A model generated the notes under the pieces. That model worked only from the letters and a program-made list of their open reading frames with translations. It did no database searches and had not been told where the DNA came from. A program made the translations under genes and the position numbers. A DNA stretch of 64,000 bases from Acidovorax radicis (GTDB lineage: Bacteria > Pseudomonadota > Gammaproteobacteria > Burkholderiales > Burkholderiaceae_C): assembly GCF_020510705.1 (NCBI RefSeq), contig NZ_CP075184.1:868001-932000 (forward strand), given 5' to 3'. Positions 31,134 to 38,490 of the stretch are shown here, piece by piece (position 1 is the first letter of the stretch; every line of letters starts with the position of its first letter).

Positions 31134-31975
31134 GACCGTCCCCCGCCGAGCACCGGGTTGACCCAGTCGCGCGTGAGTTGCCCCGCCAGCGCCTGGCCCG
31201 GTGGCAGGGTGATCTGAAGGCGCACACCATCAGGGATCACCGCCGAGCCGCTGGTGGTGGCACCTGTGGTGGTGCCCGTGCTGGACAGCGGGTTTGACCA
31301 GGCGCCGCCGCGGTAATAAAAGAGTTGCCAGCTCTCGAGTGGCAGCAACGTGACCTCAAGGCGCCGCTCGGCGTCGCCTGGCGTGCGGGCCCATTGCGCG
31401 GCCTGGTCCCAGGCCTGCTGCCATTCGTCGCGCGTACGTACCGGGGCGGACTGCCAGCGCAGCCATTGGCCATTGCCGTCCGCGCCGCTGGCATGACGGC
31501 GTGTCCAGGCCACCACCAGCGCACCTTCGTCGGGCACCGCACTGCTGCGGCGTGTCATGCGCAGCACCTGGCCGTCCCAGTCCAGCGGGGTGGTGTGGGG
31601 AATGGACATCAATGCGTCCAGATCCGTGCCCCACTGGCCCAGAGCGGCCTGCAGCACCAGCATTTCATCGGCGCGCTGGCGCGTGGTTTCTTGTGCCCGC
31701 ACCATGCCGTCGAGCCCGCGCCAGCTCAGGACGGCGATCAGCGCCATCACACTGATGGCCACCAGCAGCTCGATGAGCGTGAAGCCGAACTGACGATGAC
31801 CGACTTGCCGCCGCCGTTCATTGGGGCGCGGTCCAGGCGTGGGACGCCGAGCAAGGGCCGCCACGATGCAAAGGCAGCGTTTCACTTGCGTGCGAGTGCG
31901 TCGTCCCCCTTCCCGCAGCGCGCAGCGTTGCGAGAGAAGGGGGAAGGCGCGTAGCGCCTCAGGGGGATGTCCCAT
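31130..31975 (-). CDS. gspJ: Type II secretion minor pseudopilin GspJ with long leader
   Basis: GspJ is a minor pseudopilin of the tip complex. The prepilin motif GFTLIELLVAISVMALIAVL starts about 63 residues after the ATG at 31975, which overlaps the gspI stop (TGATG). The globular domain has the usual LQAALGQWGTDLDAL and RLEVTLLPLESWQLFYYRGGAW-type segments. The leader contains dispersed repeat family D. Two GTG codons (31885 and 31864) could give shorter leaders of about 26-33 residues, still longer than typical. Either the gene uses a start I cannot see, or the peptidase accepts a long leader. Confidence 0.9.
   Translation of the reverse strand: MGHPPEALRAFPLLSQRCALREGGRRTRTQVKRCLCIVAALARRPTPGPRPNERRRQVGHRQFGFTLIELLVAISVMALIAVLSWRGLDGMVRAQETTRQRADEMLVLQAALGQWGTDLDALMSIPHTTPLDWDGQVLRMTRRSSAVPDEGALVVAWTRRHASGADGNGQWLRWQSAPVRTRDEWQQAWDQAAQWARTPGDAERRLEVTLLPLESWQLFYYRGGAWSNPLSSTGTTTGATTSGSAVIPDGVRLQITLPPGQALAGQLTRDWVNPVLGGGRS
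31904..31967. repeat. Dispersed repeat family D, copy 1 (gspJ leader)
   Basis: A GC-rich segment with TCCCGCAGCGCGCAGCGTTG, then AGAGAAGGGGGAAGG, then GCGTAGCGCCTCAGGGGG. The AGAGAAGGGGGAAGG block with its preceding GC-rich arm recurs at 33370-33398 in the gspG leader. It encodes FPLLSQRCALREG near residue 12 of GspJ. Confidence 0.65.
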
Positions 31976-32340
31976 CAATACCGTCCGATGATGGTGGAGA
32001 TGCGCAATATGGAGTTGTCGCCATCGAGCACCTGTGCATCAATGCGCCGAAAGCTCGGGTTGGGGGTGGAACGCACGATGGTCAGCACCTGCAGCTGGCG
32101 GCCGGCCTGCTCGCAGGTCAGGCGGGTGTCGCCCACGCTGGGCATCTGGCGCGAAAGCCGTGCCTTCACCAGTTCGTTCTCGGCGCACAGCTGAGCCAGC
32201 ACGATGTCCGACTGCCGCAGCGCATTGCGCGTGAGCGCGGTGGTGGCCTGCAGGCCCGCCATGAGGGCGATGGCCACGATGGCCAGCGCCACCATCACCT
32301 CGATCAGGGTGAAGCCGGCATGCTGGCGCGGCAAGCGCAT
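31975..32340 (-). CDS. gspI: Type II secretion minor pseudopilin GspI
   Basis: GspI is a minor pseudopilin that starts the tip complex with GspJ and GspK. From the ATG at 32340 the protein has 121 residues and a conventional leader, MRLPRQHAG, before FTLIEVMVALAIVAIALMAG. The C-terminal domain has the family's RSDIVLAQLCAENEL-like and QVLTIVRSTPNPSFRRIDAQV-like segments. The frame is open upstream but the conventional leader fixes the start. It is 11 bases behind gspH. Confidence 0.93.
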   Translation of the reverse strand: MRLPRQHAGFTLIEVMVALAIVAIALMAGLQATTALTRNALRQSDIVLAQLCAENELVKARLSRQMPSVGDTRLTCEQAGRQLQVLTIVRSTPNPSFRRIDAQVLDGDNSILRISTIIGRY

Positions 32341-32351
32341 GGGCGGGCAAT

Positions 32352-32786
32352 TCACTGCACGGAGTCCACGGTAAACGGGCGCACGCCATCGGTGGCAATG
32401 CGCAGGCTGCGTTCGGGGTGCGACTGGTGGGTGATCAGCACCTGCTGCGGGCTGATGAGGGGCTCGGGCCCCAGCTGCAACACCGCCTGCCCGCGTGCGG
32501 TGGTTCCCGCATCGAGCCACTGGGTGGGCAGGGCGGCCTGCGCGCTGGGCGGCAAGCCCTCAAAACGGAAACCCTGGGGCAGCGCACGCCAGACCACGGG
32601 CACCCCTGCGGCCCGCGATTGTGCGCGGGCGGATTCCAGCAGAGCGGCCAGCCGCGCCGCCTCGCGCTCCAGCTGCGTCTGCCCGCCGTCGCGCATGGCC
32701 AACCCCACCCCGGCCGTGGCCAGGGCCATGATGCTGATGACCACCAGCAGTTCAAGCAGGGTGAAGCCCCGGGGCCGCCGTGTCAT
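32352..32786 (-). CDS. gspH: Type II secretion minor pseudopilin GspH
   Basis: GspH is the minor pseudopilin that joins the tip to the main pseudopilus. The 144-residue protein starts MTRRPRG before FTLLELLVVISIMALATAG, a textbook six-residue leader ending in Gly with Glu at mature position 5. The globular domain has LERSARRLAALLESARAQSRAAGVPV-like sequence (visible as EAARLAALLESARAQSRAAG). Here the leader is not enlarged by repeats, unlike GspG, GspJ and GspK. Confidence 0.93.
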   Translation of the reverse strand: MTRRPRGFTLLELLVVISIMALATAGVGLAMRDGGQTQLEREAARLAALLESARAQSRAAGVPVVWRALPQGFRFEGLPPSAQAALPTQWLDAGTTARGQAVLQLGPEPLISPQQVLITHQSHPERSLRIATDGVRPFTVDSVQ

Positions 32787-32893
32787 GGGTTTATCGAACC
32801 CTGGCGACGGTGCATTGCGCAGTCGGTAAAGCCACGACCTGGGCCACCCGCCAAAGAAACGGAAAACCGGTATTCATGGGCGTGGTCGATACC

Positions 32894-32909
32894 GTCGCTG
32901 CGCAGCGAC
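32894..32909. other. Perfect 16-bp palindrome between gspG and gspH
   Basis: GTCGCTGCGCAGCGAC is a perfect palindrome inside the 157-base gap between gspG and gspH. It could be an operator or a processing hairpin that sets the high gspG to low gspH ratio; no T run follows, so it is not a simple terminator. Confidence 0.4.
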
Positions 32910-32943
32910 CGACATGCAGTGCACGACCGTGGGGGCCACGTTC

Positions 32944-33417
32944 TCACTGCCAGCTGCCAATGTCCGCATCCTTGCCTTCACCGCCGGAAACCCCGTCGGC
33001 GCCGAACGACATCACATCGATCTCTCCCTTGATGCCGGGGTTCAGGTATTGGTAGGGGCGGCCCCAGGGATCGTTGGGCAGCTTTTCGAGGTAGAGCTTC
33101 CAGTTGTTGGGCACCGGGCCCGAGGTGGGTTTGACGATCAGCGACTGCAGGCCCTGCTCGGCCGTGGGATAGCGCTGGTTGTCCAGGCGGTAGAGTTTGA
33201 GCGCCTGCATGATGTTGGTGATGTCGGTGCGGGCGGCGGTCACACGCGCGTCGTCGGCGCGCTCCAGCACGTTGGGCACGATGAGGGCGGCGAGCACGCC
33301 GATGATGACCAGCACCACCATCAGCTCGATCAGGGTGAAACCCCGGGCCACCTGGGTGACAACGCGGCGGCGGGCGGAGCGCAAGAGAAGGGGGAAGGAT
33401 GTGTTCACTGCAGGCAA
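32944..33417 (-). CDS. gspG: Type II secretion major pseudopilin GspG
   Basis: GspG is the main pseudopilus subunit. The mature protein begins FTLIELMVVLVIIGVLAALIV and contains the diagnostic region TAARTDITNIMQALKLYRLDNQRYPT, the LPNDPWGRPYQYLNPG stretch, and the C-terminal SFGADGVSGGEG calcium-site segment. From the ATG at 33417 the leader has 26 residues; a GTG just before ARG would give a four-residue leader. Part of the longer leader (FPLLLRSA) matches repeat D as in GspJ. It is the first gene of the - strand operon, 40 bases from divergent gspC. Confidence 0.94.
   Translation of the reverse strand: MPAVNTSFPLLLRSARRRVVTQVARGFTLIELMVVLVIIGVLAALIVPNVLERADDARVTAARTDITNIMQALKLYRLDNQRYPTAEQGLQSLIVKPTSGPVPNNWKLYLEKLPNDPWGRPYQYLNPGIKGEIDVMSFGADGVSGGEGKDADIGSWQ
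33370..33398. repeat. Dispersed repeat family D, partial copy 2 (gspG leader)
   Basis: GCGGGCGGAGCGCAAGAGAA followed by GGGGGAAGG corresponds to the central part of the copy at 31904-31967, with AGAGAAGGGGGAAGG identical. Confidence 0.55.
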
Positions 33418-33457
33418 TCTCTCGGGATGGTCGAATCGCGTGAATCATAATCCCCGC

Positions 33458-33913
33458 ATGGTGACCAATTCGTACAGCAAATGGAGCGTCCGCCTGGGGA
33501 CTCTGGCGCTCTGGGCGGCCGCGGGCGCCAGTGTGGTTTTTTGGGGCTTGCGCCTGTCTGGCCCTGGGGGCGCTGTGGCCGTTCCGGCCCTTGCGCCCGC
33601 TTCGGTGGCGCTGGATGCCCAGGGGCTCGCACGGTTGCTGGGTGCCGTGCCTTCGGCTGCAGCGCCCGCTGCGCCAGCGGCCACTCTGGCGAGCCGGTTT
33701 GCTTTGATCGGCGTGCTTTCGGGGCGCAGCAGTGGGGGCGGCGCGGCGCTGATTGCGGTGGACGGCAAACCCGCCAAGCCTTTTCGCCTGGGCGCCACCG
33801 TGGACCAGGGCCTGGTGTTGCAGGCGCTGGGGCCGCGCCAGGCGCAGCTGGGCGCCGATATCGGCGGCCCCCCCACGCTCACGCTGGACATGCCGCTCAG
33901 GCCAGGGTCCTGA
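33458..33913 (+). CDS. gspC: Type II secretion protein GspC, short form
   Basis: GspC connects the inner-membrane platform to the secretin. The 151-residue protein has a membrane helix at about residues 13-32 and a homology-region domain (SRFALIGVLSGRSSGGGAALIAVDGKPAKPF in part, then LGATVDQGLVLQALG). The C-terminal PDZ or coiled-coil domain found in longer GspC proteins is missing, and the gene simply ends. The ATG at 33458 is divergent from gspG with only 40 bases between, so the promoters must overlap. The end overlaps the convergent cobC by 17 bases. Confidence 0.85.
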   Translation: MVTNSYSKWSVRLGTLALWAAAGASVVFWGLRLSGPGGAVAVPALAPASVALDAQGLARLLGAVPSAAAPAAPAATLASRFALIGVLSGRSSGGGAALIAVDGKPAKPFRLGATVDQGLVLQALGPRQAQLGADIGGPPTLTLDMPLRPGS

Positions 33914-34502
33914 TCTCCCACTTGCCCCAGCCCGGTGCGGCCTGGGGCCACTCGCCCGCGCTGGGCAACACGCCCTGGCCGTGGCGCTGCAGCCAGTGCA
34001 CGCAACGCGCCACCCCGGCATGGGTGATCCACACCACATTCTTCACGGCGCTTTCTGAGCCGGCGGTGGCGCGGTCAGCCGCCAGCTGCTGCGCAGACCG
34101 CAGTGCGGCGGACACCCGCATGAGCATGGTGCTCAGGCGCTCGCCGCCGCCGGGCGCATGGGTGGCGAATGCCGCTGTCCAGGCGTCGATATCGCTTTTG
34201 GGGATGTGGTCCCACAGCCGACCCTCCCACACGCCGAAATCCATCTCGCGCAGACGCGGGTCAGAATTAAAGGTCAAATCGGGCCTCAGCGCTTGTAGAT
34301 CAAGCGCAAGCTGCTCACATCTTTGTAGCGGTGAATAGAAAACCTGCGGCGCAGAGGGCAGGGTGGCCGCCAGGCGCACGGCGGTTGCGTGGGTGGCCGT
34401 GGCATCGGCAGGGATGTTCAAGGCGCCATAGCAGGTGCCTTGTGCCACCACCGGTGCTGCGTGGCGCACCAGCCACAGGCGGGCGGTTGGCGCGGGGCTC
34501 AC
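33897..34502 (-). CDS. cobC: Histidine phosphatase, probable alpha-ribazole phosphatase CobC
   Basis: A 201-residue histidine-phosphatase domain with catalytic LVRHAAP at the start, SPLQRCEQ, the EMDFGVWEGRLWDHI acid motif and THAG near the end. The GTG start overlaps the cobS stop (GTGA) and the pairing supports alpha-ribazole-5'-phosphate phosphatase, the step next to CobS in building the cobalamin lower ligand. A copy of palindromic repeat P lies at residues about 59-77, directly after the RCEQ motif. A more general phosphoglycerate-mutase-like phosphatase is the alternative. Confidence 0.87.
   Translation of the reverse strand: MSPAPTARLWLVRHAAPVVAQGTCYGALNIPADATATHATAVRLAATLPSAPQVFYSPLQRCEQLALDLQALRPDLTFNSDPRLREMDFGVWEGRLWDHIPKSDIDAWTAAFATHAPGGGERLSTMLMRVSAALRSAQQLAADRATAGSESAVKNVVWITHAGVARCVHWLQRHGQGVLPSAGEWPQAAPGWGKWEIRTLA
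34273..34327. repeat. Dispersed palindromic repeat family P, copy inside cobC
   Basis: GGGCCTCAGCGCTTG and CAAGCGCAAGCTGC flank TAGAT, with AT-rich margins. On the - strand it is read in frame as about 18 residues (QLALDLQALRPDL region). Confidence 0.65.
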
Positions 34503-35305
34503 ATCCACCGCAGCGCCAGGGCTGCGCCCAGATAAAACCCGATCTCGCTGACCTGTTGTGTGGCGCCCAGGCAGTCGCCGGTGAAGCCCTGCAACCGGCG
34601 GGCAAACCAGCGCGCCATCCAGGCCGCCGCCACGCCGCTCATCAGCGAGGCTGCTATAAAATAAAGAGCTGGTAGCGCATATGCAACAAGCGCTAGCGGC
34701 ATAAAACACCAAAAACCTGCGACCACCAGGGCTGCCCCCGAGATCTGATCGGCCAGCGGTTTGCTTTTGGACCGGGCCGTGTCGCCTACGTGCGGCAGGC
34801 TGCGCACGATCAGCAGCGGCCAAAAGCGCGACAGCACATGCCCCCCGACCAGTCCGGCGAGGGCCGCCGACAGGCTGTGTGTGCCCAAAAGGGCCAGCAG
34901 GCTGAGCTTGGACAGCAGCGCCAGCACCAGGGCCATGGCCCCAAAGGCGCCGATGCGCGAGTCCTTCATGATGTCCAGCGCGCGCTCGCGGTCGCTGCTG
35001 CCGCCCAGGCCGTCGGCCACGTCGGCCAGGCCGTCTTCATGGAAACCGCCGGTCATCAGCACGGTGGCGATGGTGCAGAACGCGGCGGCCACGGCCGGGG
35101 CCAGCGGGTTGGGCGCCAGCGCCCAGTGCAGCGCGGCATACACGGCCGTGGACAGCAGCGCCGCCAGCCAGCCGATGCCCGGAAAGTGCGCCGCGCTGGC
35201 CCGCAGCATGGCGGGGCTGTAGCCCACCCAGTCCGCCAGCCGCCCGGTGACGGGGATGCGCGTGAAGAACTGCACGGCCAGCAGATAGTGGCGCAGGGCT
35301 TGCAT
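34499..35305 (-). CDS. cobS: Adenosylcobinamide-GDP ribazoletransferase CobS
   Basis: CobS is the membrane enzyme that joins alpha-ribazole to adenosylcobinamide-GDP. The 268-residue protein has about six hydrophobic segments and the family motifs QFFTRIPV, FPGIG, and GGFHEDGLADVADGLGG with its acidic metal site. The ATG at 35305 gives the canonical MQALRHYLLAVQFFTRIP start; a TTG 33 bases upstream is less likely. One of the last membrane helices (residues about 197-218) is encoded by a copy of palindromic repeat P. Confidence 0.93.
   Translation of the reverse strand: MQALRHYLLAVQFFTRIPVTGRLADWVGYSPAMLRASAAHFPGIGWLAALLSTAVYAALHWALAPNPLAPAVAAAFCTIATVLMTGGFHEDGLADVADGLGGSSDRERALDIMKDSRIGAFGAMALVLALLSKLSLLALLGTHSLSAALAGLVGGHVLSRFWPLLIVRSLPHVGDTARSKSKPLADQISGAALVVAGFWCFMPLALVAYALPALYFIAASLMSGVAAAWMARWFARRLQGFTGDCLGATQQVSEIGFYLGAALALRWM
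34650..34715. repeat. Dispersed palindromic repeat family P, copy inside cobS
   Basis: AGCTGGTAGCGCA and AGCGCTAGCGGC around a short AT-rich loop, with CTATAAAATAAAG and ATAAAACACCAAAAA flanks. Its A/T content stands out sharply from the rest of cobS. On the - strand it is read in frame and gives FMPLALVAYALPALYFIAA, a membrane helix. Confidence 0.75.
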
Positions 35306-35336
35306 CTTGTACGGGCAATGGGGGCAATAGGGTGTC

Positions 35337-35388
35337 AAATTTGATAGCTGCCAGCGCTTGATGGATAAGCGCTAGAGGCCATTTTGAC
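35337..35388. repeat. Dispersed palindromic repeat family P, copy between ilvA and cobS
   Basis: TAGCTGCCAGCGCTTGATGG and ATAAGCGCTAGAGGCC form the palindrome, with TTTGA and TTTTGAC flanks. It lies between the ilvA stop and the cobS start, on the same transcribed strand, and could terminate ilvA transcripts. Confidence 0.85.
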
Positions 35389-35399
35389 CATTTCCCCCG

Positions 35400-36959
35400 T
35401 CATTTTGAGCGCAAGAACAACCGGTAGGCGGGGTTCAGCGTCTCTTCGACGTAGGGATAGCCCAGCGTGTCCAGGAAGGCGTCAAACGTCTCCTTGTCTT
35501 CGGGCGGCACCTGCATGCCCACCAGGATGCGGCCATAGTCCGCGCCCTGGTTGCGGTAGTGGAACAGGCTGATGTTCCAGGTGGGCTGCATTAGGCTCAA
35601 AAACTTGAGCAGCGCGCCCGGCCGCTCGGGGAAGGTGAAACGCATCAGCCGCTCGTCCTGTGCCAGCGCCGAATGGCCGCCCACCAGGTGGCGCAGGTGT
35701 TCCTTGGCCAGCTCGTCGTGGGTCAGGTCCAGCGCCTCGAAGCCGTGGCGGTTGAAGTTCTTGGCGATCTTTTCGGACTCGCCCTTGCCTTGCGTGGTCA
35801 GGCCCACAAACACATGGGCCCGGGCGGCGTCGCTGATGCGGTAGTTGAACTCGGTCACGTTGCGCGGGCCGCCGGGCAGGCCGCCCACCACCTCGCAAAA
35901 GCGGCGGAAGCTGCCGCGCTCTTCGGGGATCGTGACTGCAAACAGGGCTTCGCGCTCCTCGCCCACCTCGGCGCGCTCGGCCACAAAGCGCAGGCGGTCG
36001 AAGTTCATGTTGGCGCCGCAGAGAATGGCGGCGTAGGTCTCACCCTTGGTCTTGTGCGTGGCCACATATTGCTTGATGGCCGCCACCGCCAGCGCACCGG
36101 CGGGTTCGACGATGCTGCGCGTGTCCACAAAGATGTCCTTGATGGCCGCGCAGACGGCATCGGTATCGACGGTGACGTATTCATCCACCAAGTCCTGCGC
36201 CACGCGGAAGGTCTCCTCGCCCACCAGCTTGACCGCCGTGCCGTCGGAGAACAGGCCCACGTCGGGCAACGTGACGCGCTCGTGCGCCTTGATCGACTGG
36301 ATCATCGCGTCCGAATCGTTCATCTGCACGCCGATCACCTTGATCTCCGGGCGCACAGCCTTGATGTAGTTGGCCACGCCCGAGATGAGTCCGCCGCCGC
36401 CGATGGCGACAAACACGGCATCGAGCTGGTTGCTGCCCAGGCTTTGCAGCTGGCGCAGGATCTCCATGGCAATGGTGCCCTGGCCCGCGATCACGTCCGG
36501 GTCATCAAACGGATGGACAAACGTCAGCCCTTGCTCCTTTTGCAAAAGCGCCGCGTGGTCGTAGGCGTCCGAGTAGCTGTCGCCGTGCAGCACCACTTCT
36601 CCGCCCAGCGTCTTGACGGCATCGACCTTGAGCTGCGGCGTGGTGGTGGGCATGACGACCACGGCCCGCGTCCCGAGCTTCTGCGCGCTCATGGCCACGC
36701 CTTGGGCGTGGTTGCCGGCTGATGCACAAATCACGCCGCGCTGCAGCTGCTCGGCCGTGAGGTGCGCCATCTTGTTGTAGGCGCCGCGCAGTTTGAAGCT
36801 GAACACCGGTTGCTGGTCTTCACGTTTCAACAGCACCTTGTTGTGCAGTCGGCGGCCAAGGTTCTTGGCGGGCTCCAGGGCCGACTCCACGGCCACGTCA
36901 TAGACACGGGCAGTCAGGATTTTCTTGAGGTAGTCGGCGGGGGTGAGGTGCTGGGTCAT
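35400..36959 (-). CDS. ilvA: Biosynthetic threonine ammonia-lyase IlvA
   Basis: IlvA is the PLP enzyme that deaminates threonine to 2-oxobutanoate for isoleucine synthesis. The 519-residue protein has the PLP-lysine motif SFKLRGAYNK, the glycine loop GGGGLISG, and two C-terminal ACT-like regulatory domains (FAVTIPEERGSFRRFCEVVGG in part, and RFTFPERPGALLKFL). This is the long, isoleucine-inhibited form. The ATG at 36959 begins MTQHLTPADYLKKIL; the frame is open far upstream but that part covers a leader with a terminator hairpin. Confidence 0.96.
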   Translation of the reverse strand: MTQHLTPADYLKKILTARVYDVAVESALEPAKNLGRRLHNKVLLKREDQQPVFSFKLRGAYNKMAHLTAEQLQRGVICASAGNHAQGVAMSAQKLGTRAVVVMPTTTPQLKVDAVKTLGGEVVLHGDSYSDAYDHAALLQKEQGLTFVHPFDDPDVIAGQGTIAMEILRQLQSLGSNQLDAVFVAIGGGGLISGVANYIKAVRPEIKVIGVQMNDSDAMIQSIKAHERVTLPDVGLFSDGTAVKLVGEETFRVAQDLVDEYVTVDTDAVCAAIKDIFVDTRSIVEPAGALAVAAIKQYVATHKTKGETYAAILCGANMNFDRLRFVAERAEVGEEREALFAVTIPEERGSFRRFCEVVGGLPGGPRNVTEFNYRISDAARAHVFVGLTTQGKGESEKIAKNFNRHGFEALDLTHDELAKEHLRHLVGGHSALAQDERLMRFTFPERPGALLKFLSLMQPTWNISLFHYRNQGADYGRILVGMQVPPEDKETFDAFLDTLGYPYVEETLNPAYRLFLRSK

Positions 36960-37068
36960 GACGGAGGCTGAGGAGAACCGCCACCGGGTGCGGTGACGGG
37001 CCTCAATCATAGGCCGTCGTATTGCCGTGCTCCTGGTGGCGGTGCGGCGCCAGCGGGTGAGAGCGGGC

Positions 37069-37215
37069 AAAAAAAAGCCCCGGGCCGTGAGGCCTGGGGC
37101 TGAATCCATCCTTTGAGGAGATGGAGGAGACAATCGTTGCGGGGCAAGCACCAAAAGCCAGGTTCTGGGCTTCTTGCCATCTGCTTCCAGCATTTTCTGA
37201 ATCAGCAGCGCTTGG
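37069..37215 (-). ncRNA. Candidate small RNA or attenuator upstream of ilvA
   Basis: The - strand has a Rho-independent terminator (stem pairing 37076-37086 with 37091-37101, GTGA loop, then eight U from 37076 to 37069). It faces ilvA but ends 110 bases before its start, and no gene lies behind it on this strand. The roughly 120 bases before the hairpin contain TTGTCTCCTCCATCTCCTCA, a double anti-Shine-Dalgarno sequence. This fits an independent small RNA, or an ilvA leader ending in an attenuator. A Leu/Val-containing frame (MLEADGKKPRTWLLVLAP) runs through it, but has no ribosome site. The 5' end is a guess; an AT-rich CTAAAATTTATACC lies nearby. Confidence 0.45.
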
Positions 37216-37324
37216 TATAAATTTTAGCGCGAGTTGTGTTGCGATGCAGCAAAATTCGCGTCTCATTTATTTCGCCCGGCCAATTCGTGCGAAAAAAACC
37301 ACGTGTCATACAGGAGAAACAACA

Positions 37325-37774
37325 ATGGAATGCACAGTCAGTTGGACAGGCGGCGCCGGAACACGCTCCGCCATGGGGTTTGTGGCCGAAACTGGTAGCG
37401 GTCATGTCTTGACCATGGACGGCGCGCCCGATGCCGCCAATCCCGCCAATGGCGGGCAGAACATTGCCCCTCGGCCCATGGAGACCGTGTTGGCCGGCAC
37501 GGGGGGGTGCACCGCTTACGACGTGGTGCTGATCCTCAAGCGCGGACGCCATGACGTGCGTGGCTGCAGCGTGAAGCTGACCACAGAGCGCGCCGAAACA
37601 GACCCCAAGGTGTTCACCAAGATCCACATGCATTTCACGGTGACGGGCAAAGGGATTCCACCAGCAGCCGTGGAGCGTGCGATTGCCATGAGCCACGATA
37701 AATACTGCTCGGCCAGCGTCATGCTGGGCAAAACGGCCCACATCACCACGGGCTTTGAGGTGGTGGAAGCCTGA
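37325..37774 (+). CDS. OsmC/Ohr family protein
   Basis: A 149-residue OsmC-like protein, a fold used for thiol-dependent peroxide reduction. It has the conserved PMETVLAGTGGCTAYDVV segment with one cysteine and, near the C-terminus, SHDKYCSASVMLGK with the second. GGAGA lies nine bases before the ATG. It most resembles the YhfA-like subgroup of OsmC proteins, whose substrate is unclear, rather than true Ohr. It is divergent from ilvA and convergent with coq7, so it is probably a single-gene unit. Confidence 0.88.
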   Translation: MECTVSWTGGAGTRSAMGFVAETGSGHVLTMDGAPDAANPANGGQNIAPRPMETVLAGTGGCTAYDVVLILKRGRHDVRGCSVKLTTERAETDPKVFTKIHMHFTVTGKGIPPAAVERAIAMSHDKYCSASVMLGKTAHITTGFEVVEA

Positions 37775-37872
37775 TTTTCGAAGCGTCACGGCGTGCGGCG
37801 CAGACTCTGGCGAAGTGGGCGAAAGGTGCTGTCGTCAGGCGCCGTGTCGCGCAGGGGATTGCGCAGCGGGTA

Positions 37873-38490
37873 TCAAAGGTAGTGTGCCGTGGTGGTCATG
37901 ACCTTGGCGGCGAGCCGCATGGCAGCGCGCGCCGGTGCGGGCAATGCCCTCGCACCGGATTGTCGGGCCTGGTCGGCATGCCGCTCTTCGTCGGATTTCA
38001 TGCGGGCCACCACCGCCCGGGAGGCCAGATCCTGCGCTGGCAGCCGATCTAAGTGGCTTTGCAGATGGGCGGCTACCTGATTTTCGGTTTCCACCACAAA
38101 CCCCAGGCTGGTGCGGTCGCTGATCTTGGCCGCCGCAGCGCCCAACACAAATGCGCCCGCAAACCACAATGGGTTGAGCAGGCTGGGCCGGGCCCCGAGC
38201 GCGTCAAGCCGCTGCTGCGTCCACGCCAGATGGTCGGTTTCTTCACGGGCCGCCATTTGGAGATGATTCCGAAGTGGCTCATCGCGTGTCACGAGCGCCT
38301 GGCCTGAGTAAAGGGCCTGGGCACAGACTTCCCCCACGTGATTGACGCGCATCAGCGCACCCGCCAGCTTTTTCTCCGACGGCGAAAGATCTCCTTCCGC
38401 CAATCCGTGCGCCGGGGTTTCTTCGGTGGCTCTGGGTTTGGCAAAAAGTGTGCGGAGCGCGTTGTCTGCGGCGATCAATAGCGAGTCCAT
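37873..38490 (-). CDS. coq7: 3-demethoxyubiquinol 3-hydroxylase Coq7
   Basis: Coq7 is the membrane-associated di-iron hydroxylase for the penultimate step of ubiquinone synthesis, the non-flavin alternative to UbiF. The 205-residue protein has the di-iron ligand pattern: E in [15 protein letters not shown] in [10 protein letters not shown] in [12 protein letters not shown] and E..H in DEERHAD. The start [13 protein letters not shown] is canonical. A divergent porin gene lies 315 bases away. Confidence 0.95.
   Translation of the reverse strand: MDSLLIAADNALRTLFAKPRATEETPAHGLAEGDLSPSEKKLAGALMRVNHVGEVCAQALYSGQALVTRDEPLRNHLQMAAREETDHLAWTQQRLDALGARPSLLNPLWFAGAFVLGAAAAKISDRTSLGFVVETENQVAAHLQSHLDRLPAQDLASRAVVARMKSDEERHADQARQSGARALPAPARAAMRLAAKVMTTTAHYL

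Noticed and set aside
36960..37193. Extended ilvA start at 37193
   Set aside because: The extension reads through the intrinsic terminator hairpin and its U run; the conserved IlvA N-terminus begins at 36959.
37121..37774. A longer OsmC-like product starting at 37121
   Set aside because: The added 68 residues have no similarity to the family and overlap the structured region; the ATG at 37325 has a proper ribosome site.
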